Below are positions 1 to 5,364 of a DNA stretch of 7,292 nucleotides, piece after piece. A program made the translations under genes and the position numbers. The notes below the pieces were generated by a model. The model had not been told where the DNA came from, ran no database searches, and saw only the letters and a list, made by a program, of their open reading frames with translations. Source of the stretch: an uncultured Clostridia bacterium (GTDB lineage: Bacteria > Bacillota > Clostridia > Christensenellales > CAG-917); NCBI GenBank assembly GCA_937881285.1, contig CALGEU010000156.1, forward strand, positions 1-7,292, given 5' to 3'. Each line of letters begins with the position of its first letter. Position 1 is the first letter of the stretch.

Positions 1-341
1 CCCATAGAGATTTCCGCAAGTTTGTCACAGGTCTTTGCTCTTACGTCGGCAATGACCGAGAACGTCGCTTTGTGCGAAATAGTCGTGGACACGGCGTTAC
101 AAACGTAGTGTAATACCCACGCGCAAGCCGCGACCGTGAGCCACACTCCGTACGCCGAGAACGTGAACGATTGACCTTCTATCAGCGCGGCAACGATTTT
201 GCTTGTGCAAAAGAAAGGTATCAATCCGAAAATCACCGAGAAAACCGCCGTCACCACAGAGATTGCGTACAGCGATTTGTAAGGCGTTGCCCATTCAAAC
301 AAATAGTCGAACGGGCCTTTTTGTTTCGTTTTCTTTGCCAT
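1..341 (-). CDS. ABC exporter subunit, N-terminal part (truncated by window edge)
   Basis: The reading frame is open from an ATG at 341 to the left edge and gives 113 residues. A basic start (MAKKTKQKG) is followed by two hydrophobic segments, about residues 23-46 and 64-84. A stretch reading TISHKATFSVIADVRAKTCDKL follows in two parts: TISHKATF, then the VIADVRAKTCDKLAEISMG tail. This matches the first cytoplasmic loop of type I ABC exporters, where an SH-x-A-x-F motif precedes a basic helix ending in L-x-x-(L/M)-(P/S)-(L/M)-G. The family usually has about 580 residues with six membrane helices fused to an ATPase domain, so only about a fifth is visible and the Walker motifs lie outside the window. 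It probably exports a drug, lipid or peptide, often as a heterodimer with a second subunit encoded downstream. The start is supported by GGAG six bases upstream and by a consensus promoter just before it. The family call is fairly firm; the substrate is unknown. Confidence 0.8.
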   Translation of the reverse strand, partial: MAKKTKQKGPFDYLFEWATPYKSLYAISVVTAVFSVIFGLIPFFCTSKIVAALIEGQSFTFSAYGVWLTVAACAWVLHYVCNAVSTTISHKATFSVIADVRAKTCDKLAEISM

Positions 342-347
342 ATATTG

Positions 348-351
348 CTCC
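348..351 (-). promoter_or_regulatory. Ribosome binding site of the ABC exporter gene
   Basis: On the minus strand GGAG lies six bases before the ATG at 341. It fixes the start of the truncated ABC gene, whose reading frame is otherwise known only from its N-terminus. Confidence 0.75.
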
Positions 352-371
352 GAATTCTTTTTTTCGCCAAC

Positions 372-401
372 ATAATACGCCCGAAAAACTTCAAATGTCA
401 A
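372..401 (-). promoter_or_regulatory. Sigma-A-type promoter for the ABC exporter gene
   Basis: Read on the minus strand, a perfect TTGACA (401-396) is followed after 18 bases by TATTAT (377-372). Transcription should begin near 365, giving a leader of about 25 bases with the ribosome binding site inside it. The match and the distance to the ATG make this the obvious promoter for the ABC gene. It diverges from the promoter of the MATE gene. Confidence 0.75.
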
Positions 402-413
402 ACAAATATGATA

Positions 414-437
414 AAATATGAAAAAAATTTCATATTT
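414..437. repeat. 10-bp perfect inverted repeat, candidate operator
   Basis: AAATATGAAA (414-423) and its exact reverse complement TTTCATATTT (428-437) are separated by AAAA. The dyad centre lies about 25 bases upstream of the -35 box of the ABC promoter. There is no GC-rich stem or T tract, so it looks more like a protein-binding site than a terminator. Its core, TGAAA-N4-TTTCA, resembles that of the second dyad at 527-547. The function is inferred; AT-rich DNA can form such repeats by chance. Confidence 0.45.
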
Positions 438-447
438 ACTTCTATGC

Positions 448-468
448 GCGTGCGCTACGCACGTTTTT
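448..468 (+). terminator. Terminator-like hairpin inside the divergent promoter region
   Basis: CGTGCG (449-454) pairs with CGCACG (458-463) around a CTA loop, with an added G-U pair at 448/464, and a run of five T follows at 464-468. This is the form of a small Rho-independent terminator on the plus strand. No gene on that strand precedes it in the window, since it lies between two divergent promoters. It may block stray transcription from entering the MATE gene, end a very short RNA, or be fortuitous. Confidence 0.4.
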
Positions 469-526
469 ATACAAAATTAACTATTATGTCCAATAAAATA
501 AAAAACCGCATTTGTGTTGAGAAAAA

Positions 527-547
527 ACGTGAAATTTGTTTTCACGT
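527..547. repeat. 8-bp perfect inverted repeat next to the MATE -35 box, candidate operator
   Basis: ACGTGAAA (527-534) and TTTCACGT (540-547) form a perfect dyad around TTTGT. It ends four bases before the TTGACA of the MATE promoter, a position where a bound protein could activate or repress RNA polymerase. The core TGAAA-N5-TTTCA echoes the dyad at 414-437 beside the ABC promoter. No regulator gene is visible in the window. Confidence 0.5.
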
Positions 548-551
548 GCGC

Positions 552-580
552 TTGACATCGCAATCGCTCGGGCATAGAAT
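552..580 (+). promoter_or_regulatory. Sigma-A-type promoter for the MATE transporter gene
   Basis: A perfect TTGACA (552-557), a 17-base spacer and TAGAAT (575-580, one mismatch to TATAAT) form a near-consensus vegetative promoter. The expected start of transcription, near 587, leaves a leader of about 30 bases before the ATG at 618. Such a strong promoter suggests that expression is limited by a repressor or is high in growing cells; the adjacent dyad at 527-547 fits regulation. Confidence 0.8.
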
Positions 581-617
581 ACTCGCGGAATAAAGATTTG
601 AATATATAGGCGACATT

Positions 618-2027
618 ATGGAAAAAGATTTAACAGTCGGAAAGCCTTCATCGGTTATCGTGAAGTTTTGTCTTCCGCTTTTCGGCAGCATTATTTTTCA
701 ACAGTTGTACAATCTCGCAGACAGTTTCGTTGCGGGAAAGTTTATCGGCGACAACGCTTTGGCTGCGGTCGGCAACAGTTATGAAATCACGCTGATTTTC
801 ATAGCGTTCGCTTTCGGTTGCAACATAGGTTGCTCGGTCATCGTGTCGAGACTTTTCGGCGCAAAGAAATACACGGATTTGAAGACGGCTGTCTTCACCA
901 CATGGATTGCAAGCGCAGTGCTTTGCGCCATTCTCATGGTGATAGGCATCACTTGCGCAACACCGCTTCTCAAACTAATCAACACACCCGATACGGTGCT
1001 TGCCGACAGCAAACTTTATCTCGACATATACGTCTGGGGTTTGCCGTTCGTCTTCTTCTACAACGTTTCGACTGGTATATTTGCCGCACTCGGAGACAGC
1101 AAAACGCCGTTTATCTTCCTTGCGATTTCGTCCCTTGCAAACATCGGCGTCGATATTCTCTTCGTCGCTACGTTCAAAATGGGCGTTGCAGGCGTTGCGT
1201 GGGCAACTTTCATCTGTCAGGGCGTGAGTTGCGTATTGTCAGTAATATTCGTGCTTTTGCAACTCAAAAAAATCAAATCTACCGAAAAGCCGAAAGTCTT
1301 TTCCTGGAAAATACTCAAAGACATTTCTCTCATCGCAATCCCCAGCATTCTCCAACAAAGTTTTATATCCGTCGGCAACATCGTCATTCAAAGCGTGGTC
1401 AACTCGTTCGGCGAAGTGGTTATGGCAGGCTACTCTGCAAGCGTAAAACTCAACAATCTCGTCACGACGTCGTTCCTTACGTTTGCAAACGGCATTTCAA
1501 ACTACACAAGCCAAAATCTCGGCGCAGGCAAAACCGAACGTATCAAACCGGGCTTCCGCGCAGGTCTCGGCTTCGTGTGGATACTGTGCGTTCCTATCGT
1601 TCTCGTCTATATCTTTGCAGGCAAATATCTGCTTATGCTCTTCATGAAAGACGCAGGCAGCGGCGCGCTTGACGTAGGCATGCAATTCTTGCGCATCGTC
1701 TCCCCGTTCTACTTTGTGGTTGCGGTGAAAATCGTGTGCGACGGCGTATTGCGCGGCGGCGGAAGAATGGTCAAGTTTATGATAACGACGTTCACAGATC
1801 TAGTTCTTCGCGTAGTTCTTGCTCTCGTATTGAGCGGACCGCTCGGCACGCAAGGCGTATGGTGGTCGTGGCCTATCGGCTGGGGCATCGGCATGATTGT
1901 ATCGCTCGTGTTCTATCTCACTTTGAAATGGAAAAAACCGCTTCCCGAAGACGAATACGTCAGGTTGAAAGACGAAGAAACTCCCGTCGAAGAAATGCTC
2001 GAAGACGTCGTCGAATCCAACGAATAA
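618..2027 (+). CDS. MATE family efflux transporter
   Basis: This 469-residue membrane protein belongs to the multidrug and toxic compound extrusion family, which expels cationic drugs or metabolites across the cytoplasmic membrane in exchange for Na+ or H+. Two homologous halves can be seen. The first begins with the typical QQLYNLADSFVAGKFIGDNALAAVG region (residues 28-52, here QQLYNLADSF then VAGKFIGDNALAAVG). The second begins with SILQQSFISVGNIVIQSVVN (about 243-262) and contains SQNLGAGK (298-305). About twelve hydrophobic segments span residues 15-435, and the length is normal for the family. The last 30 residues form an unusually acidic cytoplasmic tail rich in E and D. An AGG sits seven bases before the ATG, and a near-consensus promoter is 38 bases upstream. 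The gene stands alone, with its own promoter and terminator, and diverges from an ABC exporter gene. Substrate and coupling ion cannot be read from the sequence. Confidence 0.95.
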   Translation: MEKDLTVGKPSSVIVKFCLPLFGSIIFQQLYNLADSFVAGKFIGDNALAAVGNSYEITLIFIAFAFGCNIGCSVIVSRLFGAKKYTDLKTAVFTTWIASAVLCAILMVIGITCATPLLKLINTPDTVLADSKLYLDIYVWGLPFVFFYNVSTGIFAALGDSKTPFIFLAISSLANIGVDILFVATFKMGVAGVAWATFICQGVSCVLSVIFVLLQLKKIKSTEKPKVFSWKILKDISLIAIPSILQQSFISVGNIVIQSVVNSFGEVVMAGYSASVKLNNLVTTSFLTFANGISNYTSQNLGAGKTERIKPGFRAGLGFVWILCVPIVLVYIFAGKYLLMLFMKDAGSGALDVGMQFLRIVSPFYFVVAVKIVCDGVLRGGGRMVKFMITTFTDLVLRVVLALVLSGPLGTQGVWWSWPIGWGIGMIVSLVFYLTLKWKKPLPEDEYVRLKDEETPVEEMLEDVVESNE

Positions 2028-2083
2028 GTTCAAATTTACAATCGACGGTAAACACGTATGTTTTCTTATCGAAATAAACCTAC

Positions 2084-2132
2084 AAGAATAAAGCGCGCGT
2101 ATTGCAAACGACAATACGCGCGCTTTATTCTT
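2084..2132. terminator. Bidirectional Rho-independent terminator, 21-bp perfect stem
   Basis: Arms 2084-2104 and 2112-2132 are exact reverse complements around a seven-base loop. The stem has a GCGCGCG centre flanked by AT-rich ends, so on each strand the GC stem runs into a T-rich stretch (CTTTATTCTT). It lies between the convergent MATE (plus) and spoIVA (minus) genes and should stop both transcripts. The region from the MATE stop to the spoIVA stop (2028-2198) shows no gene. Confidence 0.85.
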
Positions 2133-2198
2133 TACAAACGGTGACTTAAAGTCCTGTTTCCAATGTTTTGTGCCGCATTTTATCCTGCAACGGCTTAT

Positions 2199-3677
2199 TC
2201 ACAGCAAGATACAAATCACTCCGCCCTTACCTTCGTTGACTATACGTCCGAGCGTCTTTTTGAGTTTCAATTCCGCTTCTGCCGGGACGGTCTGCAACTT
2301 GTTGTTTATGCCGTCTGCGACGAGTGAACTGAGCGACCTGCCGAATATGTTCGTGTTCCAGATTGCTTGCTTGTCGTTTTCAAAATCGCTCATCATGCCG
2401 TCCACAAGGTCTTTGCTTTGCTCTTCGCTTCCGACGATGGGACTGACTTCCGTCTCGACGTCCACTTTCATTATGTGAAGGGACGGAGCGTTTGCTTTAA
2501 GACGTACGCCGTATTGTCCGCCCTGTCTCAACAACTCGGGTTCTTTGAGTTCGATTTCGTCCATAGTTGGCGCGACGACGCCGTAGCCGAGCGTTTCTAC
2601 CTGTTCGAGCGCAGACTGCAATCTCTCGATTTTGTCCTTGCTCCTGCAAAGCGATTTCATATTTACGAGCATGTCGTATTCGTCGCCGATGTCAACTCCG
2701 CATTCCTTGCTTGCCACGTCGAAGAACACTCCACGTTTTACGTCCATATCGACGGTGACTTTGCCCTTACCTGCGTCGAGATTGATTGACGACGGAGTCT
2801 GCCAAAGATTTGCGTTTTCAAAATACGCGTCGATTTTGTCGTAGTCTTTCATTCTCTCGACGTCCCCTGCCATATCTTTGACTCCCGATATGAGTTCTTG
2901 CACCACGTCGCTGTCGATAGGCAACGCCTGCACCCAGCGCGGAAGATTGAAATCTATGGTCTTCACGCCGAATTCAAGGAGCACCGTTTCGAGAATTTCG
3001 CTCACGTCGTCTTCGTTCATTTCGAGCGCGTTTTTGACCACTACGGGCGCGTCGTATTTCTTTTGGAGTTCGTCTTTGAGTTGTTGTGCGCTCTCGGAGT
3101 TTTCGTCCGCCACGTTGAGCACGATTGCAAAAGGCTTTCTGCATTCTTTGAGTTCGCTTATCACTCGCTCTTCCGCCTTGACGTAGTCCTGTCTCGGAAT
3201 ATTGCCGAAACTTCCGTCCGTAGTCACGGCAAGCGCAATGGTGCTATGCTCTTTTATGACCTTTTGAGTGCCTATTTCGGCTGCTTTCGAGAAAGGCATA
3301 TCTTCTTCTGCCCACGGCGTTGAAACCATACGTTCTTTGCCGTCTTCTTCTGCGCCGAGCGCGCCGTCGACGAGATAGCCCACGCAATCGATAAGTCTCA
3401 TATTAAGCGTGATGTTGTCTCCCACCGACACTTTCACCGCTTCGTTCGGGACGAAACGCGGCTGCGTCGTCATAATGGTCTTGCCGTCCGCCGATTGCGG
3501 AATTTCGTCTATCGCGCGATTACGCTCGTCCTGATTGACTATTCCGTCCACCACGAATTTCTGCATCACCTGCTTGATTAGCGTCGATTTTCCCGTGCGG
3601 ACGGGTCCCACGACACCGACGTAAACGTCACCGCCCGTGCGTGACGCTATATCTCGATAAAGGTCAAATTTGTCCAT
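2199..3677 (-). CDS. spoIVA: Stage IV sporulation protein A, spore coat assembly ATPase
   Basis: SpoIVA is made in the mother cell, binds the forespore surface with the peptide SpoVM, and polymerises upon ATP hydrolysis to form the base layer of the spore coat; it is also needed for cortex formation. The protein has 492 residues, the same as in Bacillus subtilis, and aligns by eye from end to end. The N-terminal P-loop ATPase domain has Walker A GPVRTGKST (24-32, K30), the threonines of TIMTTQP (T70, T71) and Walker B LIDCVG (D97). Family-typical stretches include AAEIGTQKVI (132-141) and EHSTIALAVTTDG, and near the C-terminus IWNTNIFGRSLSSLV and GRIVNEGKGGVICILL. The ATG at 3677 has GGAGGAG just upstream, and a sigma-E-like promoter precedes it. 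The gene is transcribed alone in this window and ends at the shared hairpin at 2084-2132. No key residue is missing. Confidence 0.98.
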   Translation of the reverse strand: MDKFDLYRDIASRTGGDVYVGVVGPVRTGKSTLIKQVMQKFVVDGIVNQDERNRAIDEIPQSADGKTIMTTQPRFVPNEAVKVSVGDNITLNMRLIDCVGYLVDGALGAEEDGKERMVSTPWAEEDMPFSKAAEIGTQKVIKEHSTIALAVTTDGSFGNIPRQDYVKAEERVISELKECRKPFAIVLNVADENSESAQQLKDELQKKYDAPVVVKNALEMNEDDVSEILETVLLEFGVKTIDFNLPRWVQALPIDSDVVQELISGVKDMAGDVERMKDYDKIDAYFENANLWQTPSSINLDAGKGKVTVDMDVKRGVFFDVASKECGVDIGDEYDMLVNMKSLCRSKDKIERLQSALEQVETLGYGVVAPTMDEIELKEPELLRQGGQYGVRLKANAPSLHIMKVDVETEVSPIVGSEEQSKDLVDGMMSDFENDKQAIWNTNIFGRSLSSLVADGINNKLQTVPAEAELKLKKTLGRIVNEGKGGVICILL

Positions 3678-3680
3678 ATA

Positions 3681-3687
3681 CTCCTCC
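3681..3687 (-). promoter_or_regulatory. Strong ribosome binding site of spoIVA
   Basis: GGAGGAG on the minus strand ends three bases before the ATG at 3677; counted from its GGAGG core, the spacing is five. It is the strongest Shine-Dalgarno match in the window and confirms the start. Confidence 0.85.
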
Positions 3688-3702
3688 GATTTGGTTTGCT
3701 AA

Positions 3703-3731
3703 AATCTATGACGAGCCTTTTTGATATATTC
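3703..3731 (-). promoter_or_regulatory. Sigma-E-like (mother-cell) promoter for spoIVA
   Basis: Read on the minus strand, GAATATA (3731-3725) is followed after 14 bases by CATAGATT (3710-3703). The B. subtilis sigma-E pattern is about KMATATT, 12-15 bases, CATACAHT, so each box has a single mismatch and the spacing is right. Transcription would start near 3696, about 20 bases before the ATG, leaving room for the ribosome binding site. spoIVA is known to be sigma-E-dependent in Bacillus, which supports the call; use of this site here is inferred. Confidence 0.65.
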
Positions 3732-3762
3732 TAAAATCCCGAAAATTCTTGCAATCGAGAAG

Positions 3763-3828
3763 AAAAATCGGCACAACGGAATTGCACGCAACGCGGATAT
3801 GCTCCCGTTATTTCCGCCAACCGATTTT
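3763..3828 (-). other. Possible folded RNA element upstream of spoIVA
   Basis: On the minus strand AAAATCGG (3828-3821) pairs with CCGATTTT (3771-3764), followed by one further T. Between the arms, GCGGA/TCCGC and AACGG/CCGTT could pair as well. This may be the end of a short transcript or a remnant structure between the aminotransferase terminator and the spoIVA promoter. It matches no RNA family I recognise, and the evidence is only complementarity. Apart from this element, the flanking promoter and the terminator, I see nothing in the 291-bp gap. Confidence 0.2.
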
Positions 3829-3907
3829 ACGTTGGCAACTTGACAAATTCTATTTTATCGATATTTCGTTTTTAACAAACGACGAATTCCTTTATCGTAA
3901 AAACTAT

Positions 3908-3939
3908 AAAAAATGCACCGTCTCAAAAGAAACGGTGCA
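3908..3939 (-). terminator. Rho-independent terminator of the aminotransferase gene
   Basis: On the minus strand TGCACCGTTTC (3939-3929) pairs with GAGACGGTGCA (3924-3914) around a TTTT loop, with one G-U pair. A run of six T follows at 3913-3908. It lies about 30 bases beyond the TAA at 3969-3971. Stem, loop and T tract are all typical, so the aminotransferase transcript should end here and not run into spoIVA. Confidence 0.88.
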
Positions 3940-3968
3940 AAGTCGTTTATATAATTCTTAAACGGATT

Positions 3969-5234
3969 TTATTTTGCGTAATACTCGCAGAGTGCGATTT
4001 TTATGCTTTCGACGAGCACGTCAACCGCAAAACTCATTTCTTCCATTGACGGAACGGACGGCGCGATACGAATGTTGGAGTCGTTGTCGTCTATGCCGTA
4101 CGGGAAAGTCGAGCCTGCCGCAGTAAACTTCACCCCTGCGCCGCTTGCGAGTTCCACTATGCGTTTTGCGCAGTGCGGCACGTCAACCGAAATGAAGTAT
4201 CCGCCGAGCGGTTTCGACCACTTCACGTTTTCCACGTTACTGAACGCTTCCGTCATTTTTTCGTCGAAGAGTTCAAACTTCGGACGAAGAATATCGGCGT
4301 GTTTCTTCATTATTTCCTTGACGTTGTCTATATCTTTCAAAAACTCAACGTGGAGTGCCTGATTGACTTTGTTGGGATTGATTTTCTTGAAGAACAGACG
4401 TTTGATAAGGTCGTTTACGTTGTTTTGAGAAGACGCAAACGCCGCGACGCCGCTGCCTGCAAAAGTGATTTTTGCCGTCGAGCAAAACTCGTAAATCATA
4501 TCCTGATTGCCCGCTTTCTTTGCCGCGTCCATGATGTTTTTGAGTTTTACGTCTTCGTCGTAGAGCGAATGCAAACAATACGCATTGTCCCAGAACACGC
4601 GGAAGTCTTTTGCCGCAGGCTTGAGATTTGCCATGCGTTCAACCACTTTGTCCGAGAACGTGATACCTGTCGGGTTGGAATATTTCGGAACGCACCAAAT
4701 GCCTTTCACGCTTTCGTCGTCCTTGCAAATTCTCTCTACAAGGTCCATATCCGGTCCGTCGGAAAGCATGGGCACGGTTATCATATCTATGCCGAAGTTC
4801 TGGCATATCGCAAAATGGCGGTCGTAACCGGGAGCAGGGCAAATAAATTTGACTTTGTCGAGTTTGTTCCAGGGCGTCGAACCGAGAATTCCGAATTGAA
4901 GCGCAAACTGCACCACGTTGTACATGATGTCGAGAGACGAGCCGTCGCATACGATGACTTCGTCCGCCTTTACGCCGAAAAACTGAGCAAAAAGTTCTCT
5001 CGCCTGTTTGAGACCTGCGGGTTCGCCGTAATTGCGCGCGTCGATACCGCTCATCATAAAGTTGCATTTGCCCGCGTTTTCAAGCATAGGCATTGCGATT
5101 TGCAACTGCTCTTTGCAGGGACGGCCGCGCGTCATATCCACGCTCACGCCTTTTTTGACGAGTTTCTTGTACGCTTTCTGCTCTTGAGAAAGCATTTGTT
5201 CGAGTTGGCTTCTTTCAATATTCTTATAGTTCAT
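3969..5234 (-). CDS. Aspartate aminotransferase, MocR/AspT class (PLP-dependent)
   Basis: This PLP enzyme of fold type I, 421 residues from the chosen start, probably interconverts aspartate and 2-oxoglutarate with oxaloacetate and glutamate in the cytoplasm. It resembles the subgroup of aspartate aminotransferases related to MocR-type domains. Seen in sequence: an early DMTRGRPCKEQL (33-44), RNYGEPAG (67-74), CDGSSLD (96-102), PKYSNPTG with N187, the FWDNAY motif with D216, and the PLP-lysine motif STAKITFAGSG with K255. NIRIAPSVPS contributes R389, the likely substrate-carboxylate arginine. The frame extends 16 codons further to an ATG at 5282. I prefer the ATG at 5234 because GTGGAG lies five bases before it and because MNYKN... 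is a typical N-terminus for the family. It has its own terminator and lies 130 bases after der. The exact substrate is not proven; another acidic or aromatic amino acid is possible. Confidence 0.9.
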   Translation of the reverse strand: MNYKNIERSQLEQMLSQEQKAYKKLVKKGVSVDMTRGRPCKEQLQIAMPMLENAGKCNFMMSGIDARNYGEPAGLKQARELFAQFFGVKADEVIVCDGSSLDIMYNVVQFALQFGILGSTPWNKLDKVKFICPAPGYDRHFAICQNFGIDMITVPMLSDGPDMDLVERICKDDESVKGIWCVPKYSNPTGITFSDKVVERMANLKPAAKDFRVFWDNAYCLHSLYDEDVKLKNIMDAAKKAGNQDMIYEFCSTAKITFAGSGVAAFASSQNNVNDLIKRLFFKKINPNKVNQALHVEFLKDIDNVKEIMKKHADILRPKFELFDEKMTEAFSNVENVKWSKPLGGYFISVDVPHCAKRIVELASGAGVKFTAAGSTFPYGIDDNDSNIRIAPSVPSMEEMSFAVDVLVESIKIALCEYYAK

Positions 5235-5239
5235 ACAAA

Positions 5240-5245
5240 CTCCAC
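5240..5245 (-). promoter_or_regulatory. Ribosome binding site deciding the aminotransferase start
   Basis: GTGGAG on the minus strand lies five bases before the ATG at 5234. The upstream in-frame ATGs (5282, 5255 and 5252) have no comparable site, so the shorter 421-residue protein is favoured. Confidence 0.7.
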
Positions 5246-5255
5246 GATACATCAT

Positions 5256-5283
5256 ATTGCGCGCGTAGACTTTTGCGTGCAAT
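5256..5283. repeat. Imperfect 9-bp inverted repeat upstream of the aminotransferase gene
   Basis: ATTGCGCGC (5256-5264) and GCGTGCAAT (5275-5283) are reverse complements except for one position, separated by 10 bases. The repeat lies 11 bases upstream of the aminotransferase ribosome binding site and could be an operator or a leader hairpin. No T tract follows on either strand. Support is only the symmetry. Confidence 0.25.
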
Positions 5284-5338
5284 GCAACGTGATTTATCTT
5301 GCGTGATTATTTCTCGTTTTCGCCCCTGTATCGCACCG

Positions 5339-5363
5339 TTTCGACGTTTTGCTCTCGTCGAAA
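5339..5363 (-). other. Hairpin just after the der stop codon
   Basis: TTTCGACG (5339-5346) and CGTCGAAA (5356-5363) are exact reverse complements with a nine-base loop. The structure begins one base after the der TGA (5365-5367). No T tract follows on the minus strand, so it is not a normal intrinsic terminator; it could protect the 3' end of the der mRNA or cause partial termination before the aminotransferase gene. Confidence 0.4.
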
Positions 5364-5364
5364 G

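Noticed and set aside
171..593. Plus-strand 140-codon frame covering the divergent promoter region
   Set aside because: It overlaps the ABC gene on the other strand and both promoters, and has no family resemblance.
818..1672. Plus-strand 284-codon frame inside the MATE gene
   Set aside because: It overlaps the MATE gene in another frame, and the translation is highly rich in R, Q and H, typical of a shifted frame.
3840..3867. Plus-strand TTGACA with TATTTC as a promoter
   Set aside because: The -10 box is poor, and the only thing downstream on that strand is the antisense side of the aminotransferase gene.
3749..3961. Plus-strand 70-residue open frame in the gap upstream of spoIVA
   Set aside because: It starts at a TTG without a ribosome binding site, runs through the aminotransferase terminator, and its composition does not resemble a protein.
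5235..5282. Longer start for the aminotransferase at 5282
   Set aside because: There is no ribosome binding site before it and the extra 16 residues do not match the family; the ATG at 5234 has a good site.
4173..5306. Long plus-strand open frame (377 codons) opposite the aminotransferase gene
   Set aside because: It is antisense to a clearly conserved enzyme, its translation is rich in R, H, F and V without known motifs, and it reflects the codon bias of the real gene.
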